From the NCBI GenBank assembly GCA_030549205.1, contig JAUKTV010000006.1, positions 886,501 through 950,500 on the forward strand: DNA of 64,000 nt. Reading direction: 5' to 3'. Source of the stretch: Apiosordaria backusii. Taxonomy: Eukaryota > Ascomycota > Sordariomycetes > Sordariales > Lasiosphaeriaceae. Shown here piece by piece: positions 35,245 to 47,103 of this stretch. Each line of letters starts with the position of its first letter. Positions within the stretch are counted from its first letter, which is position 1. The notes beneath the pieces were generated by a model. The model was not told where the DNA came from and made no database searches. It saw nothing but the letters and a program-made list of their open reading frames with translations. Position numbers and translations under genes: made by a program.

Positions 35245-38200
35245 TTACGCGGCAGCGGCGGCGGCCTCGACGGGGGCAGCGTTTCCGCCGCCACCGAGGA
35301 GTTCCAGAACCTTGTTGACGACGGCGCTTGGGTATCCGCGGCCGAGCATCTCGGTAACCACCCCCTTGGCACTCTCGCGCTCCTCAACGGCAAGGAAAGC
35401 GCGAGTCATTGCCTCGTAGGTGCTGGGTTCCCGCTTCGTGGTGCTAACAGTGGCGTAGATCTCCTTAGCCTTAGCGATATTCTTCTCCGCAGCCCAGCCA
35501 TGGATGAGGGTGTTGGCAATGTAGGGAGTCATCTCCACACGCTTCGACCGCATCATGGCAAGCACGGGCTCGGTCTCAACAACCCGGTGATTCGCAACCA
35601 TGGCCTCAAATAGAGCCTGGAACAGACAGGGGTTGAGAGGAACCGAAGAGTCCTTCATGACAGAGTCAAACACCCGGCGAGCGCCCTTCAGATCGTGAAG
35701 GACACAACCCCGGGCGTGAATGAGACTGGCGTAGTGGACGGGCTCAGGCTTTTGGCCGGTAGACTTGATCATCTCGAGTACAGACTCGGCGGCTTCCATG
35801 TCGACAGGATCCAGAGTGGCATGGGTGTCAACCAGGAGCTTGAAGGTATGGGCAGTAGGGGCGATGCCCTTGGCCTTCATGCGTTCAAAGTACTCCAGAA
35901 CCTTGGACTTGTCTCTCTTGGTCATGAGGAAGAATTGCATCATGCTGTTGTAAGGAGCGGGGCGAGCCTTGTAGTTGGGCATGGCCTCCATCTCGTCAAA
36001 CAACTGTTCGGCAAACTTCTCATCGCTGACACGGCAGAGGGCGTTGACAATGGTACCATAGGTAACAGACGTGGGCTTGATGCCCAGAGTCTGCATTTCA
36101 CCAAAGTAGAAGAGGCAGTCATCAATCCGACGCGCCTTGCCCAGTTTCCCGATCAAGGCATTGTACAAGAATGAGGTGGGCTCGACTCCCTCGGCCTTGG
36201 CGCGGTGGAAGACACGGACAGCTTCGGTAGCCTCGTCGAACGTCTTGGTGGACTCCTTCAAGGTGGTGATGTAAAGACCAAAGGTGTTGGCGGACGGCGT
36301 AGCGCCCATGGCGAGGAGCTCCTGGTGAAACTGCTCAGCCATAGCTCTATCACCAACAGTCAAGCACGCGCCAACCATGGCATCCAAGATGGACGACCAA
36401 CCGTAGCGGACAACCGGGTACTGAGGAAGCAGAGGCACATCGGTCCGGGCCATGGCCAGAATCTCGTGGCAAAGGTCAATCTTGCCTTCCCGGGAGGCGG
36501 CAGAGATGAGCTTGGCGTATGTGATGTACCGAGGGTGGCGACCGGCGCGACGGATGTTGCGGAAACGGTTGAGTGCATCGTTCAGCTTGGGACCCTTACG
36601 ACCGTGGGCGCCCTCCAACTCATCCGAAATCAACGAAGATCCCTTGAAGTCGGTGTTCTGGGCGTACGGGTCGAAGGACTGCTCGGGGTGAGCAACGGCA
36701 GGGGTGGACGGGAATGGCGAAGGGGCAAAAGACTGAGAAGGAGCATACGAGACCGGAGAAACAGCCTCACGGGGATCCATGACACCGCGAGCGGCCATGA
36801 ATCTGGAGATGAACTCGGTAGCCTCCTCAATCTCGCCTTCGAGCTGGGCAGCAGGGACGGTCTCGCGGATGCGCTGGAACATCCAGTCGGACTGCGACAA
36901 GCCTTCCATCACCTGTCCTGAGCCAATCATGGCCACGGCATACATGGCTGCTGGTTCGACAAAAGACACGGTGAATGTGAAGCCAGACCCGCAGAGAATA
37001 TCCCAGTACCGGGCTGCCGCGCCGAGATCACCAGCGCGGATGCTCATGGCGAGCAGGGCCATTGTCGAGGAGGCCATCTCCGCCGAAGGGGTGACATTGG
37101 CAAAGGCCGCAACTGCGGCTAGCTTGTCGCCATTGTCAGCAGCAACTGTGGCAATCTCGTTCATGGCTCGGCCTCGAAGCTCGCTCTCGATGCTCTGGGC
37201 CCACTGGAGAGCCTCGCGGTAGATACCACGCTTGATGAAACCCTTGACGAAGCCACTGGCCACCAGCGCGTCCTTGATCTCGGCAGTGCTGGCACCATAT
37301 TCTTGAAGAATCTTCTGATAGAACTTCATGGCACCTGGAAGCTTGTCGGAGATGACGTAGGCATTGATGACGGAGGCGTACACTTGAGCATCAGCCCGGT
37401 TCAAAAGAGTAGACTCGCCATTGTCGTTGGCAATAGCGAGGTTGCGGTACTCGTTGTAACATTCCACGGCGCTGATCAAATCGCCAGACTTGGCAAAAGC
37501 TGTGATCATGGCGGGGAAGGTAGCGGCAAAAGGAGTGGTTTGGTTGCACTCCATATGCTCAAACATCTCGAGCATGTTGGATACGCGACCAGCCTTGGCG
37601 CACGCCGAAATCACCTGGTGATACGTCTCCGAGGTGTAGCCAGCCTTGTTGGACGAAACAGAGTTCTCGAACAGCTTGATGGCAAGATCGAGACGCTCCT
37701 CTTCCTTCAAGATGGCAAGCTCGAGCTCGTGTGAGGCAAACATGAACTTGCCGGGCTCGTCCATGCCACCGAAGCGAACGCGCTTGATCTCGAGAGCTTC
37801 TTGAAGCGCAGAGACCTCGAGCGACCGCGAAGCCAACAAACTGACGAGAATGTTGTAGGTCTCGCTGTCCAAGGCAACCTTGCGTCTCAGCATATCCGTG
37901 TAGATATCCAGAGCCTTGTTGACGACCTCAGACTTGTCAGGTGCCAGCTGGAAAGCGGCAGTAAGCAAGACATTGTAGGCGGTAGCAATCGGCTTGATGC
38001 CAGCGACAAGCATGGCCTCGAACACGGCGGGGATTTCGACATATCGTCCGCTGTCGCCAAGCTTCACGAGGTGGTCGGCGTAGGACTGAGACTGGGGATC
38101 GACTGGAGGCGTGCGGGCGACACTGGCGGGAGTTCGGATGTGGGAGACGGGAGTGATGGTTCGCGACCGAATCTCTTCTTCGAGCTTCTCAGCCAGAGCT

Positions 38201-38826
38201 GGTGACGTGGCTCGGAGGGATTCCACCTCCTCTTCCAGGGCATACAGCTGCTTTCGAACCTCGATCTCTTCGGTGAGACGCGCATCGATATGGGCAAGGG
38301 CGGCCTCGGCCTCGGGCGTGATCGTCGGGGAAGCATCGCGCTTGGTGGCTTCGGCGGGATCGACATCGAGGGCGAGGGTTTGGCAACCGGAACCGAGAAG
38401 GATGGAAGCTGCGGAGGGCTTCCACTCGATGCGCTGTTGAAACTGGAACTGAGTCCACTCTTTGTCGCCTTCTACCTCCTCTTCTTCTACGGCCCCTTCG
38501 TCGGCAACCTGCTGGATCTTTTGCAACTGCTCAAAGTAAGCATCTAGGCCGCCATTGGTGCTAACGGCCTTGCCCACACGTTGCGGCTCAACGGGCCCAG
38601 CGGCGACGGTGGTGCTGCTGGTGTGGAAGGCGGACTGGAGACCGAGAGTTGAGAGGCGGCGGCCAATGCGAGCATGGTTGCGCCGCCCAAAGGACGGGCG
38701 GTTCTGCGAGTTTAAAACATGAGGGTGGGTGGCAGCAACGACCGACTGGGCGTAGCCTTGGGTGATGGACTTGGTAAATCCTTGCCGGAGGATGCTCTGC
38801 CAAACAGTTGAAGTGAAGGCGGGCAT
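35245..38826 (-). CDS. Mitochondrial pentatricopeptide-repeat (PPR) protein
   Basis: A single uninterrupted frame of 1193 aa. The N-terminus is basic and free of acidic residues for ~60 positions (RQGFTKSITQGYAQ, GRRNHARIGRRL), consistent with mitochondrial import. Many ~35-residue helical pairs follow from residue ~250 to the C-terminus, for example AYNVLLTAAFQLAP, TYNILVSLLASRSL, TYHQVISACAKAGR, LYNALIGKLGKARRIDDCLF and TYGTIVNALCRVSDE. The C-terminus is an Ala/Glu tract. PPR proteins bind organelle RNA. Length and layout match the Neurospora CYA-5 type required for COX1 expression, but I cannot confirm orthology from memory, so no symbol is given. The intronless structure contrasts with its neighbours. 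Confidence 0.92.
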   Translation of the reverse strand: MPAFTSTVWQSILRQGFTKSITQGYAQSVVAATHPHVLNSQNRPSFGRRNHARIGRRLSTLGLQSAFHTSSTTVAAGPVEPQRVGKAVSTNGGLDAYFEQLQKIQQVADEGAVEEEEVEGDKEWTQFQFQQRIEWKPSAASILLGSGCQTLALDVDPAEATKRDASPTITPEAEAALAHIDARLTEEIEVRKQLYALEEEVESLRATSPALAEKLEEEIRSRTITPVSHIRTPASVARTPPVDPQSQSYADHLVKLGDSGRYVEIPAVFEAMLVAGIKPIATAYNVLLTAAFQLAPDKSEVVNKALDIYTDMLRRKVALDSETYNILVSLLASRSLEVSALQEALEIKRVRFGGMDEPGKFMFASHELELAILKEEERLDLAIKLFENSVSSNKAGYTSETYHQVISACAKAGRVSNMLEMFEHMECNQTTPFAATFPAMITAFAKSGDLISAVECYNEYRNLAIANDNGESTLLNRADAQVYASVINAYVISDKLPGAMKFYQKILQEYGASTAEIKDALVASGFVKGFIKRGIYREALQWAQSIESELRGRAMNEIATVAADNGDKLAAVAAFANVTPSAEMASSTMALLAMSIRAGDLGAAARYWDILCGSGFTFTVSFVEPAAMYAVAMIGSGQVMEGLSQSDWMFQRIRETVPAAQLEGEIEEATEFISRFMAARGVMDPREAVSPVSYAPSQSFAPSPFPSTPAVAHPEQSFDPYAQNTDFKGSSLISDELEGAHGRKGPKLNDALNRFRNIRRAGRHPRYITYAKLISAASREGKIDLCHEILAMARTDVPLLPQYPVVRYGWSSILDAMVGACLTVGDRAMAEQFHQELLAMGATPSANTFGLYITTLKESTKTFDEATEAVRVFHRAKAEGVEPTSFLYNALIGKLGKARRIDDCLFYFGEMQTLGIKPTSVTYGTIVNALCRVSDEKFAEQLFDEMEAMPNYKARPAPYNSMMQFFLMTKRDKSKVLEYFERMKAKGIAPTAHTFKLLVDTHATLDPVDMEAAESVLEMIKSTGQKPEPVHYASLIHARGCVLHDLKGARRVFDSVMKDSSVPLNPCLFQALFEAMVANHRVVETEPVLAMMRSKRVEMTPYIANTLIHGWAAEKNIAKAKEIYATVSTTKREPSTYEAMTRAFLAVEERESAKGVVTEMLGRGYPSAVVNKVLELLGGGGNAAPVEAAAAAA

Positions 38827-40518
38827 TTAAGAGACACCAGGCGGAGAGGGGTTCTGTTGATTCGGAGGAATGTTGTTAGACGCGAATAGCTTCAGAATAT
38901 CAAGATATGGCGGGGTTATATTTCCCCCATAAAAGCAATTGACTTACAAGGAGTGAAAGGGTTATGGGCAATTGCAGGTTCATTTGACGACAATGAAGCC
39001 GTCAAACAAACGCGCTGACCTCGGGGGGTGTTTGGTATAATAATTTTTGGTGGTGAACGGGGAAAAAGACGGCGAGGGCTGAAGGTGTGGAAGGGACTCG
39101 GGAATGACTGCACTCAAATAACCTGGAAAGTGTTTTTTTTTCTCTCTCCCGCGCTGGAGAAGCGAAGCTAAAGCCTGTGCCCGCCAGGTCACCGGGGTCC
39201 TTAGCCGGGTGGATTCGGAACTGGCGCGGGATTAGTCAGAGCAACCTCTTGATGAACAAACACAAACACGGAGATATGTTTAATTCGGATATACAGGCAA
39301 TTCTCTTCTTCTTGCTCTTCTCCATATATTTAGGTAGGATCCTCAGTTCAGTTGATCGATTCATGACACTTGTTTCATTGAGTGCCATGATGTGGATGCC
39401 CACGTAATAATTGTTGCCTCAGGCGGCGTACCTATGGAACAGAAGAGAACACATCGACCAGTTGAGGTACCAGGTACCAGGTCCCTCACACGCTTTAACC
39501 CTAGTATCAGATGGATGACTGCCTCTACACTAATTATCCTCTTGCCCTGACAAGAGATAGCTACCTTCTTTGCTCACCGTCTCCCATTGTCGTCGGCGGC
39601 CGTCTGTGAGTGGACGTCCCGACATGGCAGCCCCAGGCTCCCCAGAGCTGGGCGGCCGATGACGAATGGCGGTGGCTTGGCGGAAGACTCGGACGCGGGT
39701 TGTGCGGGGCACTTTGATCCAGCACGTCAACGAAGACTTCCCGGACCAGACGGACCAGGGGGTTCCTCTTTACATAAACCTCAACTGTTAGTCACCCGAA
39801 GAAAATCTCACCCAAACGCTAACAGTGCCGAGCCCTCGGAGCTCGCACCGCTCCAAACCCCGACGAGCGCAGGAACGGCACTTGACTAGTTCGGGCGTTT
39901 TAGAGGTTACCGTTACATGGATTGAGACATTTCTCCAAAACTCTAGCGTTCACACAAAGTGTTTTTGTTTTTTTTTTTATTCTTTGACGTTCGAATTGTC
40001 TCTGGGAATGGAATTCAATACCTTATCAGAGTCAGTTCGAGTCTCAGGGCCTCTGTCAATATGTCTGTGTCATTCACCGACGAAACAAACCCGGAAAGAA
40101 GATACGAGTGAGAAGGCAGTGCATGTCAAGTCCAGCTCAAGCTCTGATCGACGATCGAAAACAGGATGGAGTTGCATCTGATAATATCAGAAAGTCCAAG
40201 CAAGCCAGCAAACAGTCACATGTGCATAAAAGCAACCAAATTTGGAGACGATGATTGGAGGGCGCAGTTCAAAAGTCCCGGCCCGCCGTTTGCTGAGCCT
40301 TTACGAGCACTGTAAACCCGCCGCTCCCCCGTCCCGGCTTTCTCCCGACTGCCTTATCACCGAGCATCCTCGGCCGCCGAGACAAACGGGCCGCGGCCAA
40401 TCCTGCATCACATTTCCCCGTTTGGACAATTTGTGCAATTGTGTTTGCGATGCACAATCGTTGATGTAGACAGTTATGTTGACAACCTCGAGCTACCTGT
40501 ATCCATGCATACCAAGAC
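38827..40518. other. Intergenic region
   Basis: Upstream of the PPR gene. Contains a T-rich run near 39961-39982 and a small tandem GGTACCA duplication near 39469. No gene is supported. Confidence 0.45.
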
Positions 40519-40847
40519 TCAAGTATATGTATCTTCTTCGTCATCTTTTTCGTCCCATTCATCCTCCTCGGTCCTCTGGGCCTGCCACCACTTGAGTACC
40601 GTCCTCGGGCGCCGGTCATCCTGTAAAAAAGCAGGACGCCCATCCAAGTCCTTGTACAGCATGGAGTAACAATTGCCTGCTATGCCTAGTAGAATTTCGA
40701 AGATCTCATCGAGAGTCTTAGCTTTATCGTCGATGATCTTCGACTTATAACTCTGGACAGGCTCCCCCTTGTGGCCCACCAGCGCCCAACTATCTGGATC
40801 ATCATCGCCGTCCTTCTTATGGTACCATGGCTCTGCGGGAGGTTTTC
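40519..40847 (-). CDS. Possible terminal exon of a small acidic hypothetical protein
   Basis: A good acceptor (TTGATTAAACATCAG) at 40848-40849 precedes an open frame of 109 codons ending at 40519. The product contains KPPAEPWYHKKDGDDDPDSW, EIFEILLGIAGNCYSMLYKD and an acidic tail (DEWDEKDDEED). Its amino-acid texture looks like real protein rather than antisense noise. A candidate donor (CCCA|GTATTG near 40891) would splice it in phase to an upstream frame, but no start codon is convincing. It might instead be a relic. Function unknown. Confidence 0.35.
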
Positions 40848-41207
40848 CTGATGTTTAATCAAGGTCTGTAATAGTTCATAGTGTTCTCAATACTGGGTGA
40901 AATCCGCCTCTCGTATGCCAAATCTCTGGTATGGTGTTTCGTGAACGTCGTTGTCCGATGCCAAGTCAGGGTTATAGCACAGAGCAGAGCTCCAAACAAA
41001 GAGTCAAGTGAAACTTCAGGGTTATGCCCCACACCAGCTCTCCAAAGTGGGGTCAGCACCCAAGACACCTACCCCTCCAGACTCAGGGGCTGGCTCTCAC
41101 TTGACTTTCATGAAGAGAGACGGGAGAGCTCACTCACCCTTGCACTTATATCAACAAAACACACTTGAGGCTATCGTGAGATTTTGTTGTGCCAGTCACC
41201 CCCCAAA

Positions 41208-42606
41208 ATGCCTGAACATAAGAAATCCTCCGTCGTCTCCGCCCCCGGCAAAGTCCTCCTCGCAGGCGGCTACATCGTCCTCGACAGAGAGTACTCCGGT
41301 CTCGTCTTCGGCCTCAGCGCCCGCATCAACGTCGTCTCTCACCCCATCCAGTCCACCAAGGGCGTCCACCTCACCGAGATCGTCGTCGAAAGCCCGCAGT
41401 TCGACGATGACTCCTGGGTATACGGCTACACCCCCGTTGAAGGCCAAGGCGGTGTAAAAGTCACTCAGCTCGACCCGTACGTTTTCACTCATCTACCCCT
41501 ATTCTCATGTCGTGACTAACACCCCCAATTCCAGCGGCAACAAACCCTTCAAACCCAACCACTTCGTCGAGACAACCCTCAACTATGTTCTCTCTTATAT
41601 TGTCTCTTTACCTCCCAAACCAACCTTCACAGCCATCACCCCAGCCAAGTTCACTATCCTCGCCGACAACGACTATTACTCCACCTCTTCCTCCTCGTCC
41701 TCCCCCTCTGCACGCCATCGCTTCCGCCACCTAGGCCAAACCATCTCCAAAGCCAACAAAACCGGCCTCGGCTCCTCCGCGGCGTTGGTCACCTCCCTAA
41801 CTGGCTGCCTCCTCTCCCACTACCTCCCCCTCTCCGTCTTCAACCTCTCCACCCCCTCAGGCAGGCAAACCCTGCACAACCTCTCCCAAGCCGCCCACTG
41901 CGCCGCCCAGGGCAAAATCGGGTCAGGCTTTGACGTAGCCAGCGCGGTGTACGGGAGCTGCATCTACCGCCGCTTTTCTCCATCCCTCTTATCCTCCCTG
42001 CCCACCCCAGGAACAAAGGGGTTTGGGAAAGCAGTCGTGGAAACCGTCCACTCGCCAAATTGGGATCAGGAGATCAACAAAGAGGAGACCGATCTCGCGG
42101 GGGGGTACAAGATCCGGATGGTGGACGTCACGGGTGGGACGGCGACTGTGTCAATGGTGAAGCTTGTCAATGCTTGGAGGGAGAAGAACAGATCAGAAGC
42201 CGATGAGCTCTTCAGCAGTGTCGAGACGAAAATGAAGGTCCTAGCTCAGGCGCTCAAGCAGGGCGATGAACCAGCCGTCAAGCAGGCAATGGGCGAAGTG
42301 AGGAAACTAATGAAGACGATGGGGGAGCAGAGCGGGGCGGAGATTGAACCGGACAGCCAGACCAAGATGCTGGACGAGCTGGAGGGGTTGGAGGGGGTGG
42401 TGGGGAGTGTTGTCCCGGGGGCGGGGGGGTATGATGCTGCTGCGCTTGTGATCAGGGATGATGAGGTGACTGTGGAGAGGGTTAAGAAGTTTTTGGAGGA
42501 GTACAGTCGACGGGAGGGGGTGAAGGCGAGGTTGTTGGATGTGCTGGGGGAGGTGGAGGGGGCGAGGTTGGAGGGTTGGGATGGGACGAGGTGGGAGGAG
42601 CTGTGA
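41208..42606 (+). CDS. ERG8: Phosphomevalonate kinase
   Basis: Exons 41208-41476 and 41535-42606 (58-nt intron, phase 2) give 446 aa. It phosphorylates mevalonate-5-phosphate to the diphosphate in the cytosolic mevalonate pathway that feeds ergosterol and isoprenoids. GHMP-kinase motifs are clear: N-terminal SAPGKVLLAGGYIVLD (~8-24), the ATP-binding glycine-rich loop KTGLGSSAALVTS, the KIGSGFDVASAVYGS motif typical of this enzyme, and C-terminal VPGAGGYDAA. Length agrees with the fungal family. The ATG at 41208 lies in a good context (CCCAAAATGCC). An internal Ser-rich insertion (STSSSSSSPS) is a fungal elaboration. Confidence 0.95.
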
Positions 42607-42958
42607 TGGAAGGCAGCGGGTGTCAAGTCAAGGTATATAGACAGCAATGATTCAACACAAACACGACAATCCCGTGCAAGGGCATAGTGTTGGCAACAAG
42701 GTAGTCAAGGTTCCATTCTCTTTTGATATGATCTGTCTGGTGTAGTTGTCCAAGCCCCATGCCAGCATCGGCCACAAACAAACCACAGTTATTACTTTTC
42801 TCCGTTTTTTCCTTCCTTTTTGACCCCATTTCAATATTTTGTTCGTTCATTCTGTTTTTGTTTACCCGCTTATTCGCTTCAAAAATTCTCGAAAAACCCT
42901 TATCCTACACGCTAGCCCTTCCTAACTGGCAATATTATTTTCTTTTCATAATCCCCCT

Positions 42959-43913
42959 TCAAATCTTGATCCCTCCCTTCTCACTCACACTCCCCTTCGG
43001 ACTCCCCCTCGGTGTATTCTTCTGGCTCTTTGGCGGACTCAACGGGCTAATCGGACTCCCCAGCTCAAACTCCCTCTCCAAATTCTCAAAGTCCAAGTCG
43101 AGTGGGAACATGCCCACAGTATCGATATTCGTATTGACATTGCCCCTTCCTCTGCTTCCCGGTCGTGAATACGAATCCAGCTCCAAAGGTGAGACGACCT
43201 CATCGTCCAGATCACCCAGTAACAACAAAGAGTGATTGCTTTGTGCTGGAAGACCACCCCCAGAAGGGATCGGCATGGGCATGGGCCTCATGTGCTCTGA
43301 ACTGGCGTAGTGTCGGAGGTTGCTGGGGTAAGGAATTCTTGCCATCGATTCGGAGCGGGAGATCGTCCCTGACCGAGCGGACAAACTGCGCATGGAGGAG
43401 CCAGCCCTAGAGGAAGAGCGACCGGGACCGGTCGTGGTGTGGAAGTTGGTGATAAGGGGAGGAGGCGGCGGTGGCAGGACGCCTGTCACGTTGGGATTGG
43501 GGGTGCTGGTGTTGGAGGATGAGCTTGGGGCTGAGACGGAGTAGGTTGGTATTGATGGCGGGAAGTCGGTATGGATTCCTAGTCTGGTGGCAGCGGCCTT
43601 CTCACGCAAGACCAGAATTCTAAGAGGTTCAGTGTTAGCATAGGTAGGATACAAGACTATGGAGCTTCGATTCACACGTACTCTTCTGGTGTAAGACCTG
43701 GCAATATGACAGCACGGTGTTCAAAGTTGAATGGTTCTGACTGTTCCTTCTGTTAGTAAAAATTCCGTGAAGCGAGAAGAAACTCATAGTACTCACAATC
43801 ACAAGTTGCCGTTTTGAGTCCCCTCTCCCATGTCTCTTAAGAGCGCCTCTACGAGAGGTGATCATCTCCTGGAGAGACGAGTACAGTCTCTTGACTTCCG
43901 AGCAAAGATACAT
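42959..43913 (-). CDS. Small protein with CRIB-like motif and disordered Ser/Pro-rich tail
   Basis: Exons 43797-43913, 43682-43740 and 42959-43619 give 278 aa; introns are 56 and 62 nt. The N-terminus is a conserved-looking helix (MYLCSEVKRLYSSLQEMITS). After splicing it runs into the sequence ISEPFNFEHRAVILPGL, which resembles the CRIB motif I-S-x-P-x2-F-x-H that binds Cdc42/Rac GTPases; the trailing HVG is not kept. The intron falls exactly between the Ile and the Ser, so the motif is invisible in raw frames. A helix EEILVLREKAAATRLG follows. The remaining ~200 residues are low-complexity, with a polyproline run and many Ser/Arg sites suited to phosphorylation. A role in polarity is inference only. 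Confidence 0.72.
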
Positions 43914-44975
43914 GTTTTCTGCTTGCCGTGTGCTGATAAATATCCAACCCTTTCTTCCTGGCTGAACCTGATAGAGAAACGAAGCAAGTTGCTGAACTGA
44001 AAACGACGAAACGGATTAACGAGTAAGAGACGTTCGAGATGTTGAAGAGTAAAGCCCCTGATATGGAGAGGCAGACGATAGGTCTCCGAGGAGACAGATT
44101 AGACGATTAATGATAGCCGGAGGTAGGACCGACCAAAGTTCCTGACGGATCCGGAAAGTATTAAAAGCGAAAGCGAGGCCGTGTATGATGCGAATTTGAA
44201 CGAATGACGTGGGAGAACGAGTGAAGCGGAACCGAACCAGTTCCTCGGTAAGCCAGCAACAAGCGAGTGTAGTGTCTAGAGAAGACAAAGATCAAGAAAT
44301 ACAAAGACAAAGGAGTGTCATGGGGACTTCTAATTATCAGCCACCTTTCTTTACGAAGTACCCAAAGTTCCCTTTGGCAGGTGCGCAGGTATAGGAGACG
44401 ACAAGGCCGGTGGCAACGTCTAGACAACGAACCTCTGCCGTCTTCGTCAAAGAAAAGAGGCTGGGAAGCGAGAAGAGCTAAACGGGAGATGGGAGAAGCT
44501 TATAAAGAACATGATGCTCTGCCGAATCGGATCGACCCTGTTCCAAACTGCTGGAACGTGTTCCTGACGAGCACGTCTCGCAACCAGTTGCCCACCAGGC
44601 AGTGGAGAGCTATGCAGGACAAATCAAGACTCACCATGGTCCCTGACAAAGCGCTGCAGAGAGGGAGAGATAGGTGTCTTGGAATGTAGCCTGGGGGTTG
44701 AGCGAGAAAGCCTCATGCCGTTTCCGCACCTCCTTTCCAGACTGATGGAATGCTGACAATCAAGTTGGAAATTTTCTCCCGAGACAAACTGCAAGTTTCT
44801 TGTTCCAGGGTCTTGAAGAAATGAATGAAATTCGAATTGCTTCGCCTGCCGCTGAATAATGTCAAATCTTCTTGTCTCCGAATGCCTCGTGGACGCGCCG
44901 CAGCAACGCCCTTGCTGAGGTCCTCCCTGGCGTGGTTCCGATTGCCTGCTGCAGATCAAGGGCACCCCCAAACCT
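43914..44975. other. Intergenic region
   Basis: About 1 kb upstream of the CRIB-like gene and downstream of the aldehyde dehydrogenase. Open frames on both strands are short and featureless. Confidence 0.45.
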
Positions 44976-46510
44976 CTATTTGGGGTAATCCTTCAAATGA
45001 TAGCTCTTCAACTTGACGAATTGATCAAACCCATACCTGCTCAACGTCTGACCCTTCCCGGAGGTCTTCCACCCAGTCCAAGCCAAGTCCTGCATGTCTC
45101 TGTCAGTGGCATTCACACCACGCGCTCTAGCTCAGGGGTTTGACTTACAGGGCTTGGGTAATCACAGCGGTTGACGAAAACGGTTCCCGCTTCAACCTGC
45201 TCACATAGCTCGTATCCCTTCTCAGTGTCCTTGGTCCATATGCTGGCAGTGAGACCAAACTCGCTGTCATTCATCAGCTCCACCGCCTCCTCGTCAGTCT
45301 TTACTTTCATGACGGGAATCACGGGCCCAAAGGTTTCATCTGTCATGACCTTCATGGTGTGATCGACCTTGGTGAGGAGCGTCGGCACAACAAAGTTGCC
45401 CTTGGCGGGAAGGTCCTTGAATGTCTCGTTGTCCGGAGTAAGGTTTTCGGCGCCCTTGTCTAGAGCATCCTGAATGTGGCCCTCGATAGTTTCTTTGGAT
45501 CTCCTGGAGATGACAGGTCCCAGGTGAGTGCCTTTATCCAGTGGGTCTCCCAGCTTGTAGCCCTTCAGAACATTCTGGATGGCCTCGACAAACTGGTCGT
45601 GAATCTTTTCGTCCACATAGACTCGTTCAATCGAACAGCAGCTCTGACCCGAGTTGAAGACAGCGCCATCCACGATCTCTTCAGCAGCCCAAGCAATGTC
45701 TACATCCCCACGCACATATGCCGGATCCTTTCCGCCAAGCTCCAGCCCCACATTGACTACCCTGTCAGCGGCCGCGCCTTGAACAGCAAGACCACCAGCC
45801 ACTGACCCAGTAAAGCAGATAAGCGAGATCTTGGGGTTGCGAACAATGGACTCGATGATGGTGGGCGATCCGGAGTGGAAGTACTGTATTACGCCATCGG
45901 GCAGGCCAGCTTCGTGGAAGGCCTTGGCAACTTGTTCAGCTACAGTAGGGGTCTGGGGAGACGGCTTGAGGATGACCGAGTTTCCGGCCAGAAGAGCGGG
46001 TATCAGAGCGTTGACGAGGATTAAGTAAGGATACTGCCGTCGCGAGGTTTAAGGTCAGTGATTGCTGCTTTCTTATCATTCAGGTAGAAGAACTTGAGCG
46101 CATACATTCCAAGCAAAGATGATGAGCACCGGGCCAACGGGGACCTTGCGGATAAACCTCTTGAACCCCTTCTCCGCTTCGCCCGGTGTATCCTGGAGGA
46201 CGTCGTCGCTGATCTTGAGGAGATACTCGGATCTCTTGACGGCAGTGGCTACCTCCTTGGCGGTGTAGGCGATGGGACGGCCCATCTGGACAGTGAGCTC
46301 GTTGGCGAGTTCATCCTGCCTGTCACCGAGGATCTTGAGAGCCTTCTTGATGATGATCTGGCGGTCAGCCAGCTTCGTTGTGCGCCATGCCTTGAATGCT
46401 TGAGTGGCAATGTCGGGAATCTGCTCGAGCTCTTCGGTGGAGATGCCGTTGCGGGTGAGGATGGGCTCCTCGGTAGTGGGCGAGATGGTGGTGATGACCT
46501 CGACAGACAT
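44976..46510 (-). CDS. NAD(P)-dependent aldehyde dehydrogenase family protein
   Basis: Exons 46106-46510, 45149-46033 and 44976-45089 (introns 72 and 59 nt, both phase 0) give 467 aa, typical for the family. It oxidises an aldehyde to the acid. Visible signatures: PVGPVLIIFAWNYPYL at the start of the cofactor domain, GNSVILKPSPQTP, ICFTGSVAGG, the general base in VGLELGGKDPAYV, and the catalytic Cys in FNSGQSCCSIERVYV. ETFGPVIPVM is the conserved late motif. The protein ends ...LKDYPK with no membrane anchor or targeting signal, so it is probably cytosolic. Substrate is not evident; it is closer to the shorter, succinate-semialdehyde-like branch than to the 500-aa Ald family (inference). It is divergent from ESF2. 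Confidence 0.93.
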
Positions 46511-47103
46511 GGCTACCAATGCTTGGATGAGTGTCAGTGACAAGTTGGAAATCTATTAAGAACGAGAGCGCCGTGTCATCCGGGCTCCAAGACGAACTGG
46601 TGGAACATTGGAGAGGAGCGGCGATGCGCCGTCATCCCTTTCCAAGCTTAAGGCGGGCTGGTTGTTTGCCCCTCTGCCCCTCTGCCCCTCCAACGACGTC
46701 CAGCTTCCAGCGAGCTCTCCACCTTCGGCACTGATAACAGATAAGATAACAGTGGATAGCCAGGGATGCAGCTTGTTTCTCCCGGCAAGTATCTCGAACA
46801 TTTGCAGATGTCGCGCTTTCAACTTTCACATACCGTGAAAATACGCGGAGAATCGGTATCTACATCTTGAATTATGTAACATCGTCGTATAGGCTTAAAT
46901 AAGCTATAAATTCAATATGCACTCTGCTGGACCATGTATTACGGTTGACTGGTACAAGGCTGTAAACTTGGCGGTGCACAGACCAATGACAGGCCCCAGA
47001 AATTTTGGGAACAGCAGGCAAAAGACTCGGCCAATCCAATTGAGAATTGGTGCTCTGTTCCCAGGTCGAAACAGCAAAAGTACGACAACTGCCATCCGCA
47101 ACA
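46511..47103. promoter_or_regulatory. Shared upstream region of divergent ALDH and ESF2 genes
   Basis: The 593-bp space between two divergent start codons must hold both promoters. It contains an imperfect duplication 'ccctctgcccctctgcccctcc' around 46670-46691. No specific factor site is claimed. Confidence 0.45.

Noticed and set aside
35695..38547. Several long plus-strand frames (up to 238 codons) opposite the PPR gene
   Set aside because: They are shadows of a GC-rich 1193-codon gene and have no domain-like sequence or independent start/splice support.
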